Positions 6,032 through 9,501 of a DNA stretch of 9,501 nucleotides are shown here, in pieces (the first letter of the stretch is position 1; every line of letters begins with the position of its first letter). The notes under the pieces are model-generated. The model did not search any database. It saw only the letters and a program-made list of their open reading frames with translations, and was not told where the DNA came from. The translations under genes and the position numbers were made by a program. This DNA comes from an uncultured Ruminococcus sp. (GTDB lineage Bacteria; Bacillota; Clostridia; Oscillospirales; CAG-272). Location: positions 1 through 9,501 of the forward strand of contig CACXBN010000352.1 in NCBI GenBank assembly GCA_902765885.1. The letters run 5' to 3'.

Positions 6032-7747
6032 TCATATTTTTTCAGGTGTTTTTATACAAATAAGATGAAGTGCGGTTTTGAGAACTCCGTTTGCCGCTCT
6101 TGTAAGTCTTACTCTGAACTGTTTTATATCATCATCCTCTGCAGTGACTATCGGGCAGTCTCTGTAAAAATGATTGAAGGATGAGCAGAGATCAATGATA
6201 TATCTCGTTATAACCGAAGGTTCATATTCATTATGTGCTTCGATAACTGCCTCTGAGAATCTTGACAGCACTTTAAGAAGTTCAGCTTCGGAATCATGTG
6301 AGATCTTACCGCCGCACCCTTTTATTCCGGCTTCATCGGCTTTGGAAAGTATACTGCATGTCCTTGCGTAAGTATATTGAGCATATGGTCCGGTGTTTCC
6401 GTCAAAGCTGAGTGCCTGTTCAAGAGTGAAATTAATATCCTTGATCCTGTTGTTATAGAGATAGTAGAAAACGATAGCTCCGACTCCCACGGATTCTGCA
6501 ACTTCATCAGCGTCAACGAGATCAGGATTCTTCTCCTTCATGATCTCCTTAACTTTTTCAATCGATTGTGCGAACAGATCCTTCAGAAGAATTACATTTC
6601 CTGTTCTCGTTGCCAGTTTTGATCCGTCGATTGATACAGTGCCATAAGGAACATGTACAAGCTTATCGTACCAGTCATATCCCATTAGTTCCACTACTTT
6701 GAACCACTGGGCAAAATGCAGACTTTGAGCGGATGATGTTACATATATACACTTGTCAAAGTTATATGTTTCTTTTCTGTATACGGCTGCAGCGATATCT
6801 CTTGTAGGATAAAGCGTTGAGCCGTCTTTTTTGAGAATAAGACATGGGGGCATACCATACTCAGTCAAATCGACTATTGAAGCTCCGTCATCGATTTTGA
6901 GTAATCCGCTTGCTCTTAGTTTTTCCACCTGTGCCGGCATTTTGTCAGTATAGAATGATTCGCCCTTATATGAGTCAAACTCTATGCCGAGCTGTTTATA
7001 TGTCTTTTGATATTCTTTCAGTGAAATGCTGACGAACCACTTCCAGAGTTCAAGATTTTCTTCGTCTCCGCTTTCAAGCTTTTTGAATTCAGCTCTTGCC
7101 TCATCTTTCAGTTCTTCATTTTCTTCACATTCGTTATTATACCTTACATAGAGCTTAACCAGCTCGTCGACTCCGCCGCGTTCGATAACTTCCCTGTCGC
7201 CCCATTTTTTAAATGCTGCGATCTGTTTTCCGAACTGTGTTCCCCAGTCACCAAGATAGTTTATTCCTATACAGTTATATCCGAGAAAAGAATGAATCAG
7301 TTTGAGAGAATGACCGATAACGGTCGTTCCGAGATGTCCTATATGGAAAGGCTTGCAGATATTAGGCGAAGAATAGTCAAGAACAACAGTTTTTCCTTTT
7401 CCTATATTGTTCGAACCGTAATTATCTCCCTGTTCCTCTATATTTCCGAGGACTTTACTCTCAAGATATTCATTTTTGATTTTTATATTAAGATACCCGC
7501 CTACTGCTTCGGCAGTCCAAAAAGGAAAATCGGAGATCTTCTCCTTGAGCGACTCGGCAATCTTAGGAGGAGCCATTCTCAGGAGTTTGGAAAGCCTGAA
7601 ACAAGGGAAAGCCAGATCTCCCAGTTTATCATCTGGTGGATATTCAAGATAACTATATATATCTTCAGCTTTGATTTCAGTTACCTGGAAAAAATCTTCT
7701 ATAACGGAAACAATGGCTTCAGACAGCTTTTTTTTGAATTCTTGCAT
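6032..7747 (-). CDS. argS: Arginine-tRNA ligase
   Basis: A 571-residue class I aminoacyl-tRNA synthetase that charges tRNA-Arg with arginine (EC 6.1.1.19), cytosolic. The N-terminal tRNA-binding domain contains the PPDDKLGDLAFPCF block (37-50). The Rossmann catalytic core has HIGH at 135-138 within SSPNICKPFHIGHLG and the DWGTQFGK motif (167-174). A KMSK-loop equivalent KLATRTGN (377-384) follows; many ArgRS have a lysine where Thr382 stands. The C-terminal helical anticodon-binding domain holds the GPYAQYTYAR block (453-462) that signals ArgRS. The length is normal. The start is forced: a stop codon lies three codons upstream and the next ATG is past residue 50. No Shine-Dalgarno sequence precedes it, however, and prs ends only 17 bp upstream, so expression may depend on coupling to prs translation. 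Confidence 0.96.
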   Translation of the reverse strand: MQEFKKKLSEAIVSVIEDFFQVTEIKAEDIYSYLEYPPDDKLGDLAFPCFRLSKLLRMAPPKIAESLKEKISDFPFWTAEAVGGYLNIKIKNEYLESKVLGNIEEQGDNYGSNNIGKGKTVVLDYSSPNICKPFHIGHLGTTVIGHSLKLIHSFLGYNCIGINYLGDWGTQFGKQIAAFKKWGDREVIERGGVDELVKLYVRYNNECEENEELKDEARAEFKKLESGDEENLELWKWFVSISLKEYQKTYKQLGIEFDSYKGESFYTDKMPAQVEKLRASGLLKIDDGASIVDLTEYGMPPCLILKKDGSTLYPTRDIAAAVYRKETYNFDKCIYVTSSAQSLHFAQWFKVVELMGYDWYDKLVHVPYGTVSIDGSKLATRTGNVILLKDLFAQSIEKVKEIMKEKNPDLVDADEVAESVGVGAIVFYYLYNNRIKDINFTLEQALSFDGNTGPYAQYTYARTCSILSKADEAGIKGCGGKISHDSEAELLKVLSRFSEAVIEAHNEYEPSVITRYIIDLCSSFNHFYRDCPIVTAEDDDIKQFRVRLTRAANGVLKTALHLICIKTPEKI

Positions 7748-7764
7748 CTGTTGTCAACTCACAA

Positions 7765-8904
7765 TTACTGAATTATTGTCTGCTGTATCTGTGTCTTTTT
7801 TTTCTGTTCATCAAGAATATGATGGATCTTCTTTACAGGATTTAGAAGAGTGCTTACCGACTTATCCTGATTAAGGGTATCAATTATAAGTGCAACATAT
7901 TTGCACATATTGACCTCTGTATACCATGGTTTTTCCATAAGTCCTACAGGATGGTATACAAGGTTGGTTGTAAAGCATTTTGTAAACAACCCTTCTTCAT
8001 ATGCCTTGTCGAATGTGTCAAATCCGTTTGTGAAAAGACCGAAGGATACAAAGAAGAATATTCTTTTTGCGCCTCTTTCCTTAAGCTGAGACGAAACATC
8101 TATAATAGACTCACCGGAGGAGATCATATCATCAACAACGATAACATCTTTGCCTTTGATATCTTTGCCGAGGTATTCATGAGCTTCGATTGGGTTTTTA
8201 CCGTCTACAACTATGGCGTAGTTGCGGCGTTTATAGAACATTCCGAGGTCAAGGCCCATCACGGAAGCATAATACATGGTTCTGCTGATTGCGCCTTCAT
8301 CCGGAGATATAATCATTATATCGTCATTGGAGAGAGAAACATCGGGAACAGCTCTGACAAGCGCCTTTAACATCTGGTATGTAGGACGAACATTGTCAAA
8401 ACCTGTGAGAGGAATGGCATTGGATACTCTTGAGTCGTGAGCGTCAAATGTGATTATATTCTGTACTCCCATATTGACGAGTTCCTGAAGAGCTATAGCA
8501 CAGTCAAGAGACTCTCTTGTTGCTCTCTTGTGCTGTCTGCCTTCGTAAAGCATCGGCATGATAACAGTGATTCTTCTAGCCTTACCGCCTATTGCAGCAA
8601 TTGTTCTTTTAAGATCCTGATAGTGATCGTCCGGACTCATTGGGACGTCCATACCGTACATCTTATATGTGACTCCATGATTGAAACAGTCTGAAATTAT
8701 GTATACATCGTGTCCTCTCATGGATTCGTGTACCATTCCTTTTCCTTCACCTGAACCAAATCTTGGGTTTTCAGCTTTGGTGATGAAAGAGGACTCTTCG
8801 TCATGACTTCTCCATTCTCTCAAATAAAGATCGACCTGTTCAATGAAGTTTTCGCAGCCTTTCATGCCGATCACGGAAAGTTCTCCGAAGTTGCTGTCTC
8901 TCAT
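7765..8904 (-). CDS. prs: Ribose-phosphate pyrophosphokinase (PRPP synthase), long clostridial type
   Basis: A 379-residue enzyme that transfers pyrophosphate from ATP to ribose 5-phosphate to make PRPP (EC 2.7.6.1), the entry point to nucleotide, histidine, tryptophan and NAD synthesis; cytosolic. Visible motifs are the ATP-binding region MLYEGRQHKRATRE (118-131), DAHDSR (154-159), PDEGA (201-205), the catalytic KRR (225-227) and the PRPP-binding loop VIVVDDMISSGES (254-266). Classical PRPP synthases have about 315 residues. This one carries an N-terminal extension of ~60 residues, extra sequence after DAHDSR and a polar C-terminal tail, and its flexible loop differs from the usual YARQDRK. 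I know such long forms from Clostridia. The start is supported by AGGGGG seven bases upstream and by an extended -10 promoter. It heads the operon with argS and yebC. Confidence 0.93.
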   Translation of the reverse strand: MRDSNFGELSVIGMKGCENFIEQVDLYLREWRSHDEESSFITKAENPRFGSGEGKGMVHESMRGHDVYIISDCFNHGVTYKMYGMDVPMSPDDHYQDLKRTIAAIGGKARRITVIMPMLYEGRQHKRATRESLDCAIALQELVNMGVQNIITFDAHDSRVSNAIPLTGFDNVRPTYQMLKALVRAVPDVSLSNDDIMIISPDEGAISRTMYYASVMGLDLGMFYKRRNYAIVVDGKNPIEAHEYLGKDIKGKDVIVVDDMISSGESIIDVSSQLKERGAKRIFFFVSFGLFTNGFDTFDKAYEEGLFTKCFTTNLVYHPVGLMEKPWYTEVNMCKYVALIIDTLNQDKSVSTLLNPVKKIHHILDEQKKKTQIQQTIIQ

Positions 8905-8911
8905 GCTCTAT

Positions 8912-8917
8912 CCCCCT
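8912..8917 (-). promoter_or_regulatory. Ribosome binding site for prs
   Basis: Read on the - strand this is AGGGGG, 7 nt before ATG 8904. It supports that start. Confidence 0.7.
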
Positions 8918-8972
8918 GAGTAATTGTATTTAATTAAAGAATATCGTTAAATGCTCTTCGACATTCCATTTA

Positions 8973-8981
8973 ATTATAACA
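8973..8981 (-). promoter_or_regulatory. Extended -10 promoter for prs-argS-yebC
   Basis: On the - strand the bases read TGTTATAAT, a perfect TGnTATAAT extended -10. The hexamer 17 bp upstream (CACAAA) is a poor -35, which is acceptable for this promoter class. The start would be near 8966, giving a leader of about 60 nt in which I see no obvious riboswitch or attenuator. Confidence 0.6.
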
Positions 8982-9081
8982 TATTTTTGAGATGCTTTGT
9001 GTTAAGTTGTAGAAAAAAAGATAGACAAAATCCGTGGCAAATTCAAAAGTATTTTTGACAAATTACACATCAGCACTTGCC

Positions 9082-9501
9082 TTATTTTTTATAAACTTCG
9101 TCTGCTTTGTTTCTCATTAATTTCACTGCTTCTTTCATATCTTCAGCTCCGAATGAAGCAGTACCAACAACGAACACATTTGCACCGGCTTCTGCACAGC
9201 TCTCAATGGTTTTCGGTCCGATTCCTCCATCAACTTCTATATCACAGTAAAGATTTTTTTCGGTTATGTATTCTCTTATCTTTCTTATCTTCGGAAGCAT
9301 GTCAGTCATAAAACTTTGTCCGCCGAATCCGGGTTCAACAGTCATAACAAGAACCATGTCCGAGTAGTCAAGATATCTTAAAACATCTTCTGTGGGACAA
9401 CGCGGCTTAAGGGATACGGCCGGTTTCATTCCCATTTCCCTTATGTTTTTAAGAGTTTCTGTCACGGTTTCGGGATCCGAATAATCAGAATGAACTGTGA
9501 C
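9082..9501 (-). CDS. rpe: Ribulose-phosphate 3-epimerase, C-terminal part (partial)
   Basis: The last 139 residues of a TIM-barrel epimerase that interconverts D-ribulose 5-phosphate and D-xylulose 5-phosphate (EC 5.1.3.1) in the pentose phosphate pathway; about 80 N-terminal residues lie beyond the right edge. The reading frame is open to the edge and begins VTVHSD, which holds the conserved metal-binding histidine. Then come GMKPAVSLKP, the signature MVLVMTVEPGFGGQSF, the catalytic-aspartate block CDIEVDGGI, and the phosphate-binding region ANVFVVGTASFG. An allulose-6-phosphate epimerase (AlsE) is a close relative that cannot be fully excluded. The gene is 177 bp upstream of prs in the same direction. 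Its product draws on the same pentose pool that feeds PRPP synthesis, but a promoter between them suggests separate control. I see no clear terminator after its stop. Confidence 0.92.
   Translation of the reverse strand, partial: VTVHSDYSDPETVTETLKNIREMGMKPAVSLKPRCPTEDVLRYLDYSDMVLVMTVEPGFGGQSFMTDMLPKIRKIREYITEKNLYCDIEVDGGIGPKTIESCAEAGANVFVVGTASFGAEDMKEAVKLMRNKADEVYKK

Noticed and set aside
7292..7771. Open frame on the + strand opposite argS and the end of prs
   Set aside because: It is the mirror of the strongly supported argS gene, and the translation lacks any known motif.
8905..8966. Riboswitch or attenuator in the prs leader
   Set aside because: About 60 nt of AT-rich sequence with no stable stem, conserved purine-riboswitch-like core or leader peptide that I can see.
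9055..9060. TTGACA as a -35 box of a + strand promoter
   Set aside because: No -10 follows at 16-18 bp, and a transcript would run antisense into rpe. It is probably chance in AT-rich DNA.
9036..9081. Terminator after rpe from GGCAA/TTGCC and inner TCAAAA/TTTTGA
   Set aside because: The outer stem is only 5 bp with a large unpaired interior, the inner one is pure AT except one pair, and no T run follows directly on the - strand.

Overview
The window looks like ordinary chromosome from a low-GC Gram-positive anaerobe of the class Clostridia. Three things point there: the AT-rich base composition, the strong purine-rich ribosome binding sites, and the clostridial type of several proteins, namely a long ~380-residue PRPP synthase, a YczE-type membrane protein and an ArsC-like protein next to MsrA. 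I cannot name the genus. I see no mobile element, CRISPR array, tRNA or rRNA.

The left half reads on the + strand. Bases 1-154 hold what may be the tail of an upstream gene plus a leader. A three-gene set follows (155-1679): a DUF2809 membrane protein, a small lipoprotein whose start overlaps the previous stop (ATGA), and a YczE/YitT-type membrane protein starting at TTG. It ends in a 12-bp hairpin that includes the stop codon. A 197-bp AT-rich spacer then carries a convincing extended -10 promoter lying on one of two copies of ATCATGATAT. Next is a tight four-gene operon (1877-5133): an ArsC/Spx-like thioredoxin-fold protein with no cysteine at all, MsrA, a cytosolic S9 prolyl-oligopeptidase-family peptidase, and a PaaI-like hotdog thioesterase. 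A perfect 14-bp hairpin closes it.

The right half reads on the - strand and converges on that hairpin. From right to left it holds rpe (cut by the window edge), then prs, argS and a yebC/pmpR gene. The last three are closely spaced and probably form one operon driven by an extended -10 promoter near 8973-8981. These are housekeeping genes: pentose phosphate to PRPP, arginyl-tRNA charging, and a translation or transcription accessory factor.

I found no clear previously undescribed system. The points most worth a second look are the cysteine-less ArsC-like protein paired with MsrA, the repeated ATCATGATAT palindrome at that operon's promoter, and the uncharacterised membrane protein/lipoprotein pair at the left.
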